A stretch of 64,000 bases of DNA from an uncultured Flavobacteriales bacterium (GCA_943788115.1 CALSPA010000012.1:1-64000), one strand, 5' to 3'. Counted from the first letter of the stretch, positions 1 through 9,569 are shown. Program-made: numbers and translations. The notes: generated by a model from the sequence alone, not told the origin.

Positions 1-561
1 TATGTCATGCGCTTAACAAATCAATCAGAATTTAGGGTTGTTGCTAAACAACAGAAAATATTCCTTCCATTTAAAACTGATGTTACTTTTTCTGATAATA
101 CGCCTTTAGATACTGGTTACTATTCTTTTAGTTCAATTTCTTTTAAGTATAAGTCATCCCCTATAAATACTTTGAATTTTGATTTTTTCACAAATTATGG
201 TCAATATTATACTGGAAACAAATTAACATACGGTGGTAACATAAGTTATAGAATTCAACCTTATGGCAGAATGTCTATAGATTTTGAACAGAATAACATA
301 TGGATGCCAAATAATGAAAATGTAAAACTTACCTTAATAAGTCCAAGATTTGATTTAACATTTACAAAAAAAATATTTTTCACAACTTTTATTCAATACA
401 ACACTCAGATTAATAATGTAAATATTAACGCTAGGTTTCAATATCGATTTAAACCAATGAGCGATGTTTATTTAGTATATACAGACAATTATAATTCTAA
501 CATTTTTGGAATTAAAAATAGAGCACTTGTTATTAAGCTAATATATTGGCTTAACCTATAG
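1..561 (+). CDS. C-terminal part of an outer-membrane beta-barrel protein, DUF5916-like (partial)
   Basis: The frame is already open at base 1, so this is the last 186 residues of a gene that begins outside the window; the first internal ATG at 7 is probably not its start. The residues alternate polar and aromatic in beta-hairpin fashion (for example ISYRIQPYGRMSIDFEQNN). The end, with FIQYNTQINNVNINARFQYR followed by FKPMSDVYLVYTDNY, is the pattern I associate with the barrel of DUF5916 proteins, which carry an N-terminal CBM9-like domain outside this window. Location is inferred as the outer membrane. The DUF5916 assignment is from memory of the C-terminal motif; a generic barrel is the safe call. 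Confidence 0.7.
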   Translation, partial: YVMRLTNQSEFRVVAKQQKIFLPFKTDVTFSDNTPLDTGYYSFSSISFKYKSSPINTLNFDFFTNYGQYYTGNKLTYGGNISYRIQPYGRMSIDFEQNNIWMPNNENVKLTLISPRFDLTFTKKIFFTTFIQYNTQINNVNINARFQYRFKPMSDVYLVYTDNYNSNIFGIKNRALVIKLIYWLNL

Positions 562-684
562 TTGTCAATCCTTTTTTCATCCTCATTTTTTTCTAATTCA
601 TCAGTTATTTAATCTTTTATTTTTTTTTCGACAGGAAGAAATAAGCATTTAATCATTAAAAAACATCATTTAGTCTAAGAAAAA

Positions 685-717
685 CTTGCATTTGTCGAAA
701 TTGTTTTCGTAACTTAG
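685..717 (+). promoter_or_regulatory. possible Bacteroidota promoter upstream of the 795-3880 unit
   Basis: CTTG at 685-688 is followed after 21 bases by TAACTTAG at 710-717, one mismatch from the Bacteroidota -7 consensus TAnnTTTG with acceptable spacing from the -33 TTG. It lies about 80 bases before the first start codon of a two-gene unit. The rest of the 562-794 gap is AT-rich and shows no gene. Weak evidence. Confidence 0.3.
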
Positions 718-794
718 AGTAAGTGGCACACAAAGTTCTACTTATTTGCTATTGAGAGTCAATAGCAATTTTTTAAATCATTAAATATAAAATT

Positions 795-1334
795 ATGATG
801 ACTATCTCAAACCCTGAAAGTTCTCTTCATTTTGAAAAGAATTTTTACCGAGACAGATTTAAAGTAAAGTCTGTTCTCTTTTTGTTGACGTTTCTAAGTT
901 TTGGTTTCAATTTAATTGGCCAAAATAGTGGAGCTGCTCAAGATTTGGAGCAATTCAAATCAACATGGATGACTGAACATAATGTTCAATCATTAACACC
1001 TGATCAATATGCTCAGATGAAAACTGATTTCTATCAATCATCAGTTGGAGCAGTTGAGCCAATTCGTCAATTTAGAACTGAAGCTAATGAGCCTCAGGAA
1101 AGAATAGATGCATTGAAAAACTGGCAAGGTGCCAATTTTGCTTCAGGATTTCCTGTTAAAAAATTAACTGGAGATGCTAATATGGATGAACATGTTTATC
1201 AAGCTGAAAAGCAATCTTGGATTAACAAATATCCAGCTTTATATGAGAAAATGACTCCAGATGATGGATTGTCAGTTTCTGAAAGAGAAGCAATTCGTGC
1301 TAATGAGTTAAACCAAAATAATATTCAGAAATAA
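795..1334 (+). CDS. small exported protein of unknown function
   Basis: The product is 179 residues. A hydrophobic segment at about residues 29-42 (VLFLLTFLSFGFN) follows a long basic N-terminus and ends at IGQ, so it is probably exported, although the 25-residue n-region is long for a signal peptide. I kept the first ATG because no ATG lies closer to the hydrophobic segment. The mature part is hydrophilic, Gln/Glu/Asn-rich and predicted helical, with no motif I recognise. Its TAA overlaps the ATG of the next gene by one base, which implies translational coupling with that large T9SS-secreted protein; a partner role in its export or surface assembly is only a guess. Confidence 0.6.
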   Translation: MMTISNPESSLHFEKNFYRDRFKVKSVLFLLTFLSFGFNLIGQNSGAAQDLEQFKSTWMTEHNVQSLTPDQYAQMKTDFYQSSVGAVEPIRQFRTEANEPQERIDALKNWQGANFASGFPVKKLTGDANMDEHVYQAEKQSWINKYPALYEKMTPDDGLSVSEREAIRANELNQNNIQK

Positions 1335-3880
1335 TGAAAAAATATATTACTAAAATATCGCTTTTCGTTGCTGCAACTTTATTTAGTGTTCAACTAAATT
1401 ATGCGCAATGTCCAAATAATAATACTCAATATTTGACATCTAATGCACCAACAGTTGTTGGTTCTACTGTAACCCTATCTTTCTGTATGTATGGAGGAGA
1501 ATATCGTCTTGTTAATAATTTACAAGCTGGTTATGTTTACTCTTTTGAAACTTGTGGAGATACAGATTTTGATACTCAGATGACTATTTATGATAATTCT
1601 ACAGGTGCATTGGTTGGTTACAACGATGATTTTTGTGGATTACAATCTAAAGTTCAATTCACTTCTAATGGAAACTCAGTTAGAGTTTTAATAGACAGAT
1701 ATAATTGTGCAAACCAAAGCAGTTGTATGACTTTAAAAGCTACTCTTGTACAGGGTGGAGGTGGACCTCCAGCATACGATCCATGTGATGATGCTATTAA
1801 TATAGCTTCTTGTAATGGAGTAGGACAATTTTCTTTAAGTGGAAGCGGTTCTTGGAATGGCTTAGGTGGACCATGGTCAACACCTGGTGAAGAGCAAGTT
1901 TTTACTTTTACTGCAACTGTTTCAGGATCTCATCAAATTAATATTATTAATAATTCTGGATGGGTAGATCTTTACGCTAAAGTAGGATCAACTTGTAATT
2001 CAACTGGATGGACTTATATAGATGATATCTTTCAAAGTACAACTACTCCTACACAATTGTTTTTAACCCTTACAGCAGGTACTACTTATCAATTTTTAAT
2101 TGATGATGAGAATACCACTAGTAGTGTTGGAGCTATTCAGATTGTTTGTCCAACACCTGTAGCTGACCCTTGTAATTCAACTACAGCATTAACATGCGGA
2201 GTTAATTCAAGCTATTCTTTAGGTTCTGGTGCTGGTGCATGGAATCCTCCTGGTCCTTGGGGAACACCTGGTAATGAGGCGGTATTTACATATACTCCTT
2301 CAGTTTCTGGGGCATATGATATTGCAATTACTAATAACAACTACTATGTAGATTTATTTGTTGGTACTTCTTGTGGTCCAAACGGTTGGACATACATTGA
2401 TGATGTTTCAAGTTTTGGTACATCTACTAATTCAGTTAACTTAACAGGTGGTGTTACTTATTATTTCTTAATTGATGATGAGAATACAACTCCTAGTTCA
2501 GGAACAATTAGTGTTTCTTGTCCTTGTATTCCTCCAGCAGGTGGAATAGATGGTTCATTTACTTATAATGGTCCATTTACAATTTCAGGAACTACAGTAG
2601 GTGCTTGTAATGATTGTAGCCTTAGACCTTCTAAAGATAGAGTTTATGAAGTTATCATTCCTTGTGATGGTCAATATGCATTTTCAATGTGTAATGGTGC
2701 ATCTTGGGATACTTATTTGTATTTAAGAACTGCACCTTGTGGAGGATCTTCAATTGCAATTAACGATGATTTTTGTGGATTGCAATCTCAGATTGCTACT
2801 TCATTATCAGCAGGTACATATTACATTCATGTTGAAGGATGGTCTTCTTCTTCGCAAGGAGCATTTAACATGAGCGTATTTGGTGTATTAGATACTCCAG
2901 CTATAGGTTCAATTGTTGGTCCTGAAGAAGTTTGTGAAAACGAATCAGGTGTTGAGTTTAGTGTTTCAGGAGATTTTGATAACTATACTTGGGATGTTCC
3001 AAATGATGCTTCTATATCTTCAGGAAATGGTACAGCTGAAATCATTGTAAATTTTGGATCAACAACTGGTACAGTTAGTGTTGTTGCTTCAAATAATTGT
3101 GGTGTGAATTCTGCTACTTCATCTGTAGTAGTTAATCTTAACCCTACAGCAAATGCAGGCTCTGATGAAATCGTGTACTATGGTTATGCACCTTCAAGTT
3201 GTGCAACTTTATTAGGATCTGCTACAGGTGGCACTCCATCATATGATTACAGTTGGTCTACGGGTGACAATTCATCGTCAACTACAGTTTGTCCTCAAAC
3301 TTCTAGCTCATATACTTTGACTGTTACTGACTCAAAAGGATGTACATCTTCAGATGATGTGAATGTTTGTGCTGTAGATGTTATATGTTATTCTGGAAAT
3401 AGCGGTAATCAAAAAGTTGAAATGTGTCAAATTCCACCTGGTAATCCAGCAAATGCTCATACAATTTGTATATCTCCAAATGCTGTTCCTGCACACCTAG
3501 CAATAGGTTGCACATTAGGAGCATGTGGTGAAGTTGATGCAACATGTAATAGCTCTAATACTGCTATGGTTAAACCAGATGAAACAAATAATTTCCATAA
3601 AATTGGAAATAACATTTATTCAGCTGACGATAACGTTAAGCTATTTCCAAACCCTGCTAACAGCTTGGTGAATTTAACGTTTGAATTTGAGATAGATGAA
3701 AATGTATTTATTGAATTTTATGATATGCTTGGTAAGAAATTAGATGAAATACCAGTTACAAATTTCATAGGATCAAATAATGTAATTCATAATGTTTCAG
3801 ATTATGAAAGAGGTAATTATTTTTATAAAATTTCTTCAGGAAATTATATTATAAGTAAGAATCTTAATATTACTAGATAG
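1334..3880 (+). CDS. large T9SS-secreted multidomain surface protein
   Basis: The product is 848 residues. A signal peptide ending LNYAQ at residue 25 is followed by a pre-peptidase C-terminal-like beta domain, two tandem repeats of about 125 residues each starting DPC and containing GWTYIDD and LIDDENTT, and a second pre-peptidase-like domain. Two PKD/Ig-like segments follow (the second with ANAGSDEIVYYG and TVTDSKGC), then a Cys-containing module with PPGNPANAH. The last 85 residues form a type A T9SS sorting domain (VKLFPNPANS), normally removed on export to the cell surface. The protein is Thr/Ser/Asn-rich and has no recognisable catalytic site, so an adhesin or surface-structural role is inferred. 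It overlaps the upstream small exported gene by one base. Confidence 0.8.
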   Translation: MKKYITKISLFVAATLFSVQLNYAQCPNNNTQYLTSNAPTVVGSTVTLSFCMYGGEYRLVNNLQAGYVYSFETCGDTDFDTQMTIYDNSTGALVGYNDDFCGLQSKVQFTSNGNSVRVLIDRYNCANQSSCMTLKATLVQGGGGPPAYDPCDDAINIASCNGVGQFSLSGSGSWNGLGGPWSTPGEEQVFTFTATVSGSHQINIINNSGWVDLYAKVGSTCNSTGWTYIDDIFQSTTTPTQLFLTLTAGTTYQFLIDDENTTSSVGAIQIVCPTPVADPCNSTTALTCGVNSSYSLGSGAGAWNPPGPWGTPGNEAVFTYTPSVSGAYDIAITNNNYYVDLFVGTSCGPNGWTYIDDVSSFGTSTNSVNLTGGVTYYFLIDDENTTPSSGTISVSCPCIPPAGGIDGSFTYNGPFTISGTTVGACNDCSLRPSKDRVYEVIIPCDGQYAFSMCNGASWDTYLYLRTAPCGGSSIAINDDFCGLQSQIATSLSAGTYYIHVEGWSSSSQGAFNMSVFGVLDTPAIGSIVGPEEVCENESGVEFSVSGDFDNYTWDVPNDASISSGNGTAEIIVNFGSTTGTVSVVASNNCGVNSATSSVVVNLNPTANAGSDEIVYYGYAPSSCATLLGSATGGTPSYDYSWSTGDNSSSTTVCPQTSSSYTLTVTDSKGCTSSDDVNVCAVDVICYSGNSGNQKVEMCQIPPGNPANAHTICISPNAVPAHLAIGCTLGACGEVDATCNSSNTAMVKPDETNNFHKIGNNIYSADDNVKLFPNPANSLVNLTFEFEIDENVFIEFYDMLGKKLDEIPVTNFIGSNNVIHNVSDYERGNYFYKISSGNYIISKNLNITR
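1778..2530 (+). repeat. tandem repeat of about 127 codons inside the T9SS protein
   Basis: Unit 1 runs 1778-2164 and unit 2 runs 2165 to about 2530. Both begin DPC, contain a W-G-P-W segment, then GWTYIDD and a terminal LIDDENTT. The base sequence ATTGATGATGAGAATAC is conserved exactly in both units (around 2099 and 2471). In addition, the 27 bases at 1622-1648 recur at 2762-2788 with a single mismatch; these encode NDDFCGLQS in the two flanking pre-peptidase-like domains. Confidence 0.75.
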
Positions 3881-3895
3881 TATTATATTTATTTC

Positions 3896-3930
3896 AAAAA
3901 AAATGAGGGCTATTAGCCCTCATTTTTTTT
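3896..3930 (+). terminator. intrinsic terminator after the T9SS gene
   Basis: An A-run leads into a perfect 11-bp stem (3901-3911 with 3915-3925, core ATGAGGGCT / AGCCCTCAT) with a 3-base loop, followed by eight T residues. It lies 16 bases after the stop codon at 3880. The symmetrical A and T runs would let it act on both strands. Confidence 0.9.
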
Positions 3931-4081
3931 GTTTATATATAAAATTATTTTTTCTTTTTTTATAATTTAAATGGATTGTTATTAAGAATAAGTTTATAAT
4001 ACTTAAACAACAATCATTATAAATATAAAATGTGTTTATAAAGTGTGTTAGATTATTTTTACATTACATAAAATTTAATTA

Positions 4082-5239
4082 ATGAAAATAATTGGAGTAT
4101 TAGGTGCTGGTTCAATGGGTTCTGGTATCGCACAAATTGCAGCATCAAATGGATGTAAGGTTTTATTGTTTGATACTAATCCAAAAGCTTTAATTAGCGC
4201 AATTGAGAGATTGAAAAAAATATTAAATAGGTTAGTAGAAAAGCAAAAAATCAACGAAGATAAAATGCAAGCGATTTTAGCTTTAATTATTACTACCGAC
4301 AATTTGAACGACTTCAAGAATGCAAATCTTGTGATTGAAGCCATAATTGAAGATTTAGAAATTAAGAAAAAAGTTTTTTCAGAGTTAGATAGCTTATGTT
4401 CACCTAAAACTATTTTAGCATCTAATACATCTTCTCTTTCTGTAACTTCTATTGCGTCTTCTTGTGTTTATCCTGAAAGAGTTATTGGAATTCATTTTTT
4501 TAACCCAGCTCCATTAATGCCGTTAGTTGAAATTATTCCTAGTATCCAAAGTTCTAATGAAACAATAAATAATTCAAAGAATATAATTGAAAGTTGGAAT
4601 AAGATTACAGTAATTGCAAAGGATACTCCTGGTTTTATTGTTAATAGAATTGCTCGCCCATTTTATGGTGAAGCACTTCGAATTTATGATGAAGGAATAG
4701 CTAATTTTGAAACAATAGATTGGGCTGTTAAAGAGAAAGGTGGATTTAGAATGGGGCCATTTACTTTAATGGATTTTATAGGCAATGATGTAAATTATGC
4801 AGTAACTGAATCTGTTTTCAAAGCATTTTACTATGATCCTAGATATAAACCTTCTTTTACACAGAAAAGACATGCTGAAGCTGGGTGGTATGGTAGAAAG
4901 TCGGGGAGAGGTTACTATAATTATGAAAATCAATCTGAAATTGAAGTTAATAAAGATGACCGATTAGCAGAAAAGATATTTAACAGAATCTTAATTATGT
5001 TAATAAACGAGGCGGCTGATGCATTGTTTTTAAACATTGCTAGCAGAGATGATATTGATTTGGCAATGACCAAAGGAGTAAATTATCCTAAAGGATTGTT
5101 GAAATGGGCTGATGAAATTGGAGTAAGTAAATGTGCGTCATTCATGGATGAACTGTATGCGGAATATAAAGAAGATAGGTACAGGTGCTCCCCATTGTTA
5201 AGAAGGATGGCAGAATCGGGTTTAAATTTTTATGAATAA
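4082..5239 (+). CDS. 3-hydroxyacyl-CoA dehydrogenase (PaaH/FadB2-like)
   Basis: This cytosolic enzyme oxidises 3-hydroxyacyl-CoA to 3-ketoacyl-CoA with NAD+ in beta-oxidation or phenylacetate catabolism. The product is 385 residues. The Rossmann motif GAGSMGSG sits at residues 8-15, and the catalytic set is visible: Ser117 (NTSSLS), His138 in IGIHFFNP, Glu150 and Asn188 in GFIVNR. A first C-terminal domain at about 184-281 is followed by a second copy-like domain at about 296-382, making it longer than the 280-residue single-domain FadB2 type and closer to PaaH/PaaC proteins. It stands alone on the + strand between two terminator-like hairpins. The thiolase and PaaI-like genes near 47-49 kb could act on the same pathway. 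Confidence 0.88.
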   Translation: MKIIGVLGAGSMGSGIAQIAASNGCKVLLFDTNPKALISAIERLKKILNRLVEKQKINEDKMQAILALIITTDNLNDFKNANLVIEAIIEDLEIKKKVFSELDSLCSPKTILASNTSSLSVTSIASSCVYPERVIGIHFFNPAPLMPLVEIIPSIQSSNETINNSKNIIESWNKITVIAKDTPGFIVNRIARPFYGEALRIYDEGIANFETIDWAVKEKGGFRMGPFTLMDFIGNDVNYAVTESVFKAFYYDPRYKPSFTQKRHAEAGWYGRKSGRGYYNYENQSEIEVNKDDRLAEKIFNRILIMLINEAADALFLNIASRDDIDLAMTKGVNYPKGLLKWADEIGVSKCASFMDELYAEYKEDRYRCSPLLRRMAESGLNFYE

Positions 5240-5240
5240 T

Positions 5241-5265
5241 AAAGTCATTGCTTTGCAATGACTTT
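5241..5265. terminator. hairpin between convergent genes
   Basis: A perfect 11-bp stem, AAAGTCATTGC (5241-5251) and GCAATGACTTT (5255-5265), with a TTT loop sits immediately after the stop of the 3-hydroxyacyl-CoA dehydrogenase and just before the end of the convergent small gene. The T-tract is short on both sides, so termination strength is uncertain. Confidence 0.55.
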
Positions 5266-5286
5266 TGAAGAAAAGTTCAAGAGAGA

Positions 5287-5487
5287 TTAATTTTTTGAAA
5301 AAGAAACTTTTTTTGAAGAAACAGTTTCAATTTTCATGAAATTCTCGTTTGTGGTCTCCTCTTTATCAAAATCGTTATTAATAGAAGCTGCAGCATTAGC
5401 AGTTGTTTCTGAGTATGTAATGGTAGAGGCAGTAACTACTATTCCAAATGAAGCAATAATAGAAAATACGAGTAATAGTTTTTTCAT
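5287..5487 (-). CDS. small exported peptide, unknown function
   Basis: The product is 66 residues. A convincing signal peptide (MKKLLLVFSIIASFGIVVTA) leaves a mature part of about 45 residues rich in Thr, Ser, Asn, Glu and Lys, with no cysteines and no recognised motif. Reading leftward, a possible -7 box TATTTTTG lies at 5514-5507, about 20 bases before the start codon, without a clear -33 element. It converges with the acyl-CoA dehydrogenase gene through the hairpin at 5241-5265. Given its size it could be spurious, but the signal peptide and upstream box favour a real gene. Confidence 0.5.
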   Translation of the reverse strand: MKKLLLVFSIIASFGIVVTASTITYSETTANAAASINNDFDKEETTNENFMKIETVSSKKVSFSKN

Positions 5488-5544
5488 AGGTTAAATTTAT
5501 AAGGTGCAAAAATATAAACTAGTCCGAATAATACGAAAAAAAAA

Positions 5545-6198
5545 TTAAATGGTTGCAAGAATTGTTTTGCCACCGATGATTTTATCATCTATTTTCACGT
5601 TAATAATTGAAGTTTTAGGGATGAAAACATCGATTCGAGATCCAAATTTTATGAACCCTGCCTCATTTTCTTGTGTAACCAACTCACCTTCTTTAGCATA
5701 ATTACATATTCTTCTAGCTACGGCACCAGCTATTTGACGGAAAAGAATTTTCGTTCCATTTTTAGCGCTAACTACTATTGTTGATCTTTCATTTTCTGTA
5801 CTTGATTTAGGATGCCAAGCAACTAAATATTTTCCTGGATGATATTTGGTATATTCGACTTTCCCATTAATCGGATACCATTGTTTATGAACATTTAAGG
5901 GTGACATAAAAATACTTAATTGAATGCATTTTGTGTTTAAATACTCATTTTCTTCAACTTCTTCGATAACTACCAATTTACCATCACTAGGGGCTAAAAT
6001 ATGATTGTCATTAAGAGAAATTTTTCTATTCGGAACACGAAAGAAATTTATGATTAGTCCAAATAGAACTAAAGATATTATACCTATAGCAAAGCTTAAA
6101 ATAGTTATGTTTATAAGGAAAATAAAACTCAGATTTAGTAACGATAAAATTATTATTGAATATAAAATAATTAAGTAACCTTCTTTGTGGAGTTTCAT
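5545..6198 (-). CDS. psd: phosphatidylserine decarboxylase, short type
   Basis: The enzyme converts phosphatidylserine to phosphatidylethanolamine at the inner membrane. The 217-residue length matches the short archaeal/Bacteroidota type rather than the 320-residue E. coli enzyme. Two membrane-spanning stretches occupy residues 8-52. The APSDG motif (69-73), His104 in NVHKQW and His120 follow. Gly186-Ser187 in FGSRID is the expected self-cleavage site that creates the pyruvoyl group. The gene overlaps cdsA by 4 bases, so the enzyme that makes CDP-diacylglycerol and this later step of the same phospholipid pathway are translated together; phosphatidylserine synthase, the intermediate step, is not adjacent. 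Confidence 0.92.
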   Translation of the reverse strand: MKLHKEGYLIILYSIIILSLLNLSFIFLINITILSFAIGIISLVLFGLIINFFRVPNRKISLNDNHILAPSDGKLVVIEEVEENEYLNTKCIQLSIFMSPLNVHKQWYPINGKVEYTKYHPGKYLVAWHPKSSTENERSTIVVSAKNGTKILFRQIAGAVARRICNYAKEGELVTQENEAGFIKFGSRIDVFIPKTSIINVKIDDKIIGGKTILATI

Positions 6199-7049
6199 AA
6201 GAATAATTTAAATAGGTCAATAAAATGTAAGTAAGCAAGAACAAATGGTGCTGAGAATAAAACACCGTCAAATCTATCTAAAATGCCACCATGTCCGGGC
6301 AGTAAATTTCCTGAATCTTTAACGCCTACACTTCTCTTAATTTGAGATTCTGTCAAATCTCCTAATGTTCCAAAAACAACAATAATAATTGAAATTGAGA
6401 TCCAGTGGATAGGGTTGGCTTCAATAAAGTATGAAATAAAATAACCAACGATAATCGCAAAGATTAAACCTCCAAACAAGCCTTCCCATGTTTTTTTGGG
6501 TGAAACTCTTTCTAGAAGTTTAGTTTTTCCTATTGCAGTTCCAGCTAAATATGCTCCTGAGTCACTTGTCCATTGGATTGTAAAAAAACCTATTAATAAA
6601 AATGCTGGATGATTTGGAGAAACAATTGATATAATTCCATAATCATTATTTCCATAGGCAAAGAAATTAAGTAAAGCAAATGGAATAACTACGTATAGGA
6701 TACCCATTATTGAAAAAGCAATATTTGACACAGGGGAGTCATTTTTACGAAAAATTTCTAAAGCAACAATTAATACGAGTAGTGGGAAAATAATAAACAA
6801 GAACTTGAAATTTGTAACGTCAATACTAAAAGAAAAAATAATTAAATATATTAACGCACCAATTATTGTTACGATACTTTTCTTCGGTTTAAAACCTCCT
6901 TTTTCCATGAGTTTGAAAAACTCTAATAAACCAAGAATAGATGCTAATAAGAATAAGAAAGCAACAGAAAATTTGCCATATAAAATTGAGCCAATAATTA
7001 TGGAAATAAATATTAATCCTGTTAAAGATCTTATAATTAACTCTTTCAC
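6195..7049 (-). CDS. cdsA: phosphatidate cytidylyltransferase (CDP-diglyceride synthase)
   Basis: The enzyme makes CDP-diacylglycerol from phosphatidic acid and CTP, the branch point for membrane phospholipids. The 284-residue polytopic membrane protein has about eight hydrophobic segments. The C-terminal signature is complete: DSGAYLAG, then SPKKTWEG, then SQIKRSVGVKDSG followed by PGHGGILDRFDG, which holds the metal-binding acidic residues. It overlaps psd downstream by 4 bases and starts 3 bases after ftsH, so ftsH-cdsA-psd form one leftward transcription unit. Confidence 0.95.
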   Translation of the reverse strand: MKELIIRSLTGLIFISIIIGSILYGKFSVAFLFLLASILGLLEFFKLMEKGGFKPKKSIVTIIGALIYLIIFSFSIDVTNFKFLFIIFPLLVLIVALEIFRKNDSPVSNIAFSIMGILYVVIPFALLNFFAYGNNDYGIISIVSPNHPAFLLIGFFTIQWTSDSGAYLAGTAIGKTKLLERVSPKKTWEGLFGGLIFAIIVGYFISYFIEANPIHWISISIIIVVFGTLGDLTESQIKRSVGVKDSGNLLPGHGGILDRFDGVLFSAPFVLAYLHFIDLFKLFL

Positions 7050-7052
7050 TAA

Positions 7053-9089
7053 TTAGGATTTGGTGATGTTGTCTGTTAACTCAGTATCCTCATTTTTACT
7101 TTTTAATTCTGTAGATTTTCTTTTTGTAGCGGTTTTTTTAGTGGCTTTTTTATTAGGATTATCAGCTAAAATATTTTCTTTTGTTGGGTAGGGTCTTTCG
7201 CCAAAAATTTTAACTAAATCTTCTTTAAAAATCACTTCTTTTTCTAGCAGCTTATTGGCTAATAAATCTAGTTTTTCTTTGTTTTGCACTAAAATCTCTT
7301 TAGCTCTATCATATTGTTTTTCAATAATTATTTTAATTTCTTGATCAATTATTTTTGCTGTTTCTTCAGAATAAGGCTTAGTAAATCCATATCCTTGATT
7401 TGATGAATCGTAATAAGATACATTTCCTATTTTTTCATCTAAACCATATATAGTTACCATAGCCATTGCTTGCTTTGTTACCTTTTCGAGATCGCTTAAT
7501 GCACCGGTAGATATTTTGTCAAACACAATCGATTCTGCGGCTCGTCCACCTAAAGCAGAACACATTTCATCTAAAATTTGTTCAGTTGTTGTAATTGATC
7601 TTTCATCTGGCAAGTACCAAGCAGCACCTAAACTTCTTCCCCTTGGGACGATTGTTACTTTAACTAAAGGGTTTGCATGTTCAAGCATCCAACTAACGGT
7701 TGCATGACCAGCTTCGTGGTATGCAATAGTTTTTTTCTCTTGAGGAGATATGATTTTATTTTTCTTTTCTAACCCCCCAATAATTCTATCAACAGCATCT
7801 AGGAAATCTTGCTTGCCAACAGTTTTTTTCTTTTTTCTAGCTGCAATTAATGCCGCTTCATTACAAATATTTGCAATATCTGCTCCACTAAATCCAGGTG
7901 TTTGACTGGCTAAAAAGTTTCTATCTATATTTTTATTTACTTTAATTGGCTTCAAATGAACATCAAAAATTGCTTTTCTTTCATTTAGGTCCGGCATGTC
8001 AACATAAATTTGTCTGTCAAACCTCCCGGCTCTCATTAGTGCTCTATCTAGAATGTCAGCTCTATTTGTAGCAGCAAGAATAATTACCCCAGAATTGGTT
8101 CCAAAACCATCCATTTCTGTTAATAATTGATTCAATGTGTTTTCTCTTTCATCATTAGAACCCATATTAGGGTTTTTACCCCTTGCTCTTCCGATTGCAT
8201 CAATTTCATCAATAAAAATTATACATGGAGCTTTTTCTTTTGCTTGTTTGAAAAGGTCTCTTACTCTTGACGCTCCTACACCTACAAACATCTCAACAAA
8301 ATCAGAACCAGAAAGTGAGAAAAAAGGAACTTTTGCCTCACCAGCTACAGCTTTAGCGATTAAAGTTTTCCCTGTTCCAGGAGGTCCTACTAATAATGCC
8401 CCCTTTGGAATTTTTGCTCCTAAGTCAGTGTATTTTTTTGGTGTTTTTAAAAAATCAACAATTTCTTTCACCTCTTCTTTAGCCTCTTCAAGACCAGCAA
8501 CATCACTGAAATTGATATTGGTACTCTTACCTTGTCCAAACACTTGGGCTTTTGATTTCCCAATATTAAATATTTGCCCACCAGCACCACCACTACCACC
8601 AGACATTCTACGCATAATAAAAGCCCAAATTGCTATCATAATACCAAAGAAAATTACCCAGCTTAAAATTTCTCGTCCAAAATTGTCATCAACTATGTAA
8701 TCATAATCTAAAGTTTTTCCATTCTCTTTATAGTCAATTTGAGATTTCTTAAGTGTTTCTCTAAATTTTTCATTGTCAGGAATTATAAATTGATAATGTG
8801 GCCCAGATTTTCCAAAAACATCTTTTTTTGAAATGTTTTTAGTGCTATGTGGAGCTTTGCTTAGATCTTCTGAAAAGATATATACCTTGGCTTCTTTATG
8901 GTTTATAATTTCAACTTTGCTAACTTGTTTGTCTTCAAGGAATTGCTCAAATTCTGTTTCTGAGCATTTTAAAGTGCCAACTGGCCAACTGAAAAGTTGA
9001 ACAATAATGACTAAAACAACAATGATGGCATAAATCCAATAAAAATTAAATTTTTGCTTATTACTTCCTTTGTTTTTTTTATTGAGCAT
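7053..9089 (-). CDS. ftsH: ATP-dependent zinc metalloprotease FtsH
   Basis: This membrane-anchored AAA+ protease degrades misfolded membrane proteins and regulatory targets. The product is 678 residues. A first transmembrane helix lies at about 15-35, an extracytoplasmic domain to about 139, and a second helix at 140-160. The AAA module shows Walker A GPPGTGKT (235-242), Walker B IIFIDEID (290-297), the second region of homology ending RAGRFDRQ (353-360), and the zinc-binding HEAGH (458-462). A downstream Asp in GALSDLEK is the likely third zinc ligand. The C-terminal tail is Lys/Thr-rich. It sits between rsfS and cdsA, an arrangement I recall from other Bacteroidota. Confidence 0.97.
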   Translation of the reverse strand: MLNKKNKGSNKQKFNFYWIYAIIVVLVIIVQLFSWPVGTLKCSETEFEQFLEDKQVSKVEIINHKEAKVYIFSEDLSKAPHSTKNISKKDVFGKSGPHYQFIIPDNEKFRETLKKSQIDYKENGKTLDYDYIVDDNFGREILSWVIFFGIMIAIWAFIMRRMSGGSGGAGGQIFNIGKSKAQVFGQGKSTNINFSDVAGLEEAKEEVKEIVDFLKTPKKYTDLGAKIPKGALLVGPPGTGKTLIAKAVAGEAKVPFFSLSGSDFVEMFVGVGASRVRDLFKQAKEKAPCIIFIDEIDAIGRARGKNPNMGSNDERENTLNQLLTEMDGFGTNSGVIILAATNRADILDRALMRAGRFDRQIYVDMPDLNERKAIFDVHLKPIKVNKNIDRNFLASQTPGFSGADIANICNEAALIAARKKKKTVGKQDFLDAVDRIIGGLEKKNKIISPQEKKTIAYHEAGHATVSWMLEHANPLVKVTIVPRGRSLGAAWYLPDERSITTTEQILDEMCSALGGRAAESIVFDKISTGALSDLEKVTKQAMAMVTIYGLDEKIGNVSYYDSSNQGYGFTKPYSEETAKIIDQEIKIIIEKQYDRAKEILVQNKEKLDLLANKLLEKEVIFKEDLVKIFGERPYPTKENILADNPNKKATKKTATKRKSTELKSKNEDTELTDNITKS

Positions 9090-9103
9090 AATTTTATTTT
9101 GAG

Positions 9104-9445
9104 CTATACATTTTCAATTTCTTCAATTGTGGCATCAGCCCACAATTCTTCAAGATTATAGAAACTTCTTGTGTCTCTATGAAAAATATGTACAACAATA
9201 TTTACATAGTCTAATAATATCCATTCTGCATTTGAAATCCCTTCTTCATGCCAAGGTTTTTCCCCACATTTTGTAAAGCAATTTTCATAAACAGCTTTTT
9301 TTAATCCTTCAACTTGTGTAGATGATTCTCCATGACATATGATGAAAAAATCGGATACAGCACCTGAAGTTTTTCTTAAATCAATGCAGGTAATGGACTT
9401 GCCTTTTCCATTTTGTAACCCTTCAATAATTGATTCTTTTAGCAT
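9104..9445 (-). CDS. rsfS: ribosome silencing factor RsfS
   Basis: RsfS binds uL14 on the 50S subunit and blocks subunit joining when nutrients are scarce. The 113-residue length is typical of the YbeB/DUF143 family. Recognisable motifs are IDLRKTSGAVSDFFIICHG near the N-terminus, then HEEGISNAEWILLDY and VVHIFHRDTRSFYNLEELW near the end. It is the first gene of the leftward rsfS-ftsH-cdsA-psd unit. A TACATTTG box reading leftward at 9507-9500, 55-62 bases before its start, could be its promoter, although no clear -33 element accompanies it. It is divergent from birA across a 124-base gap. Confidence 0.93.
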   Translation of the reverse strand: MLKESIIEGLQNGKGKSITCIDLRKTSGAVSDFFIICHGESSTQVEGLKKAVYENCFTKCGEKPWHEEGISNAEWILLDYVNIVVHIFHRDTRSFYNLEELWADATIEEIENV

Positions 9446-9569
9446 GCTATTTTTTTATAAATAAAGTTTTCCATATAGGACACTTATTAAAAAACAAATC
9501 AAATGTAATTAAATAAGTATAATTTGCTTTTCTTTAGTTCTAATTCATGTTAAACAAAAAAACACTCAA

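Noticed and set aside
8137-8700. Long open frame on the + strand (187 codons)
   Set aside because: It lies entirely antisense to ftsH, whose motifs are complete; the translated sequence is Pro/Ser-rich shadow composition.
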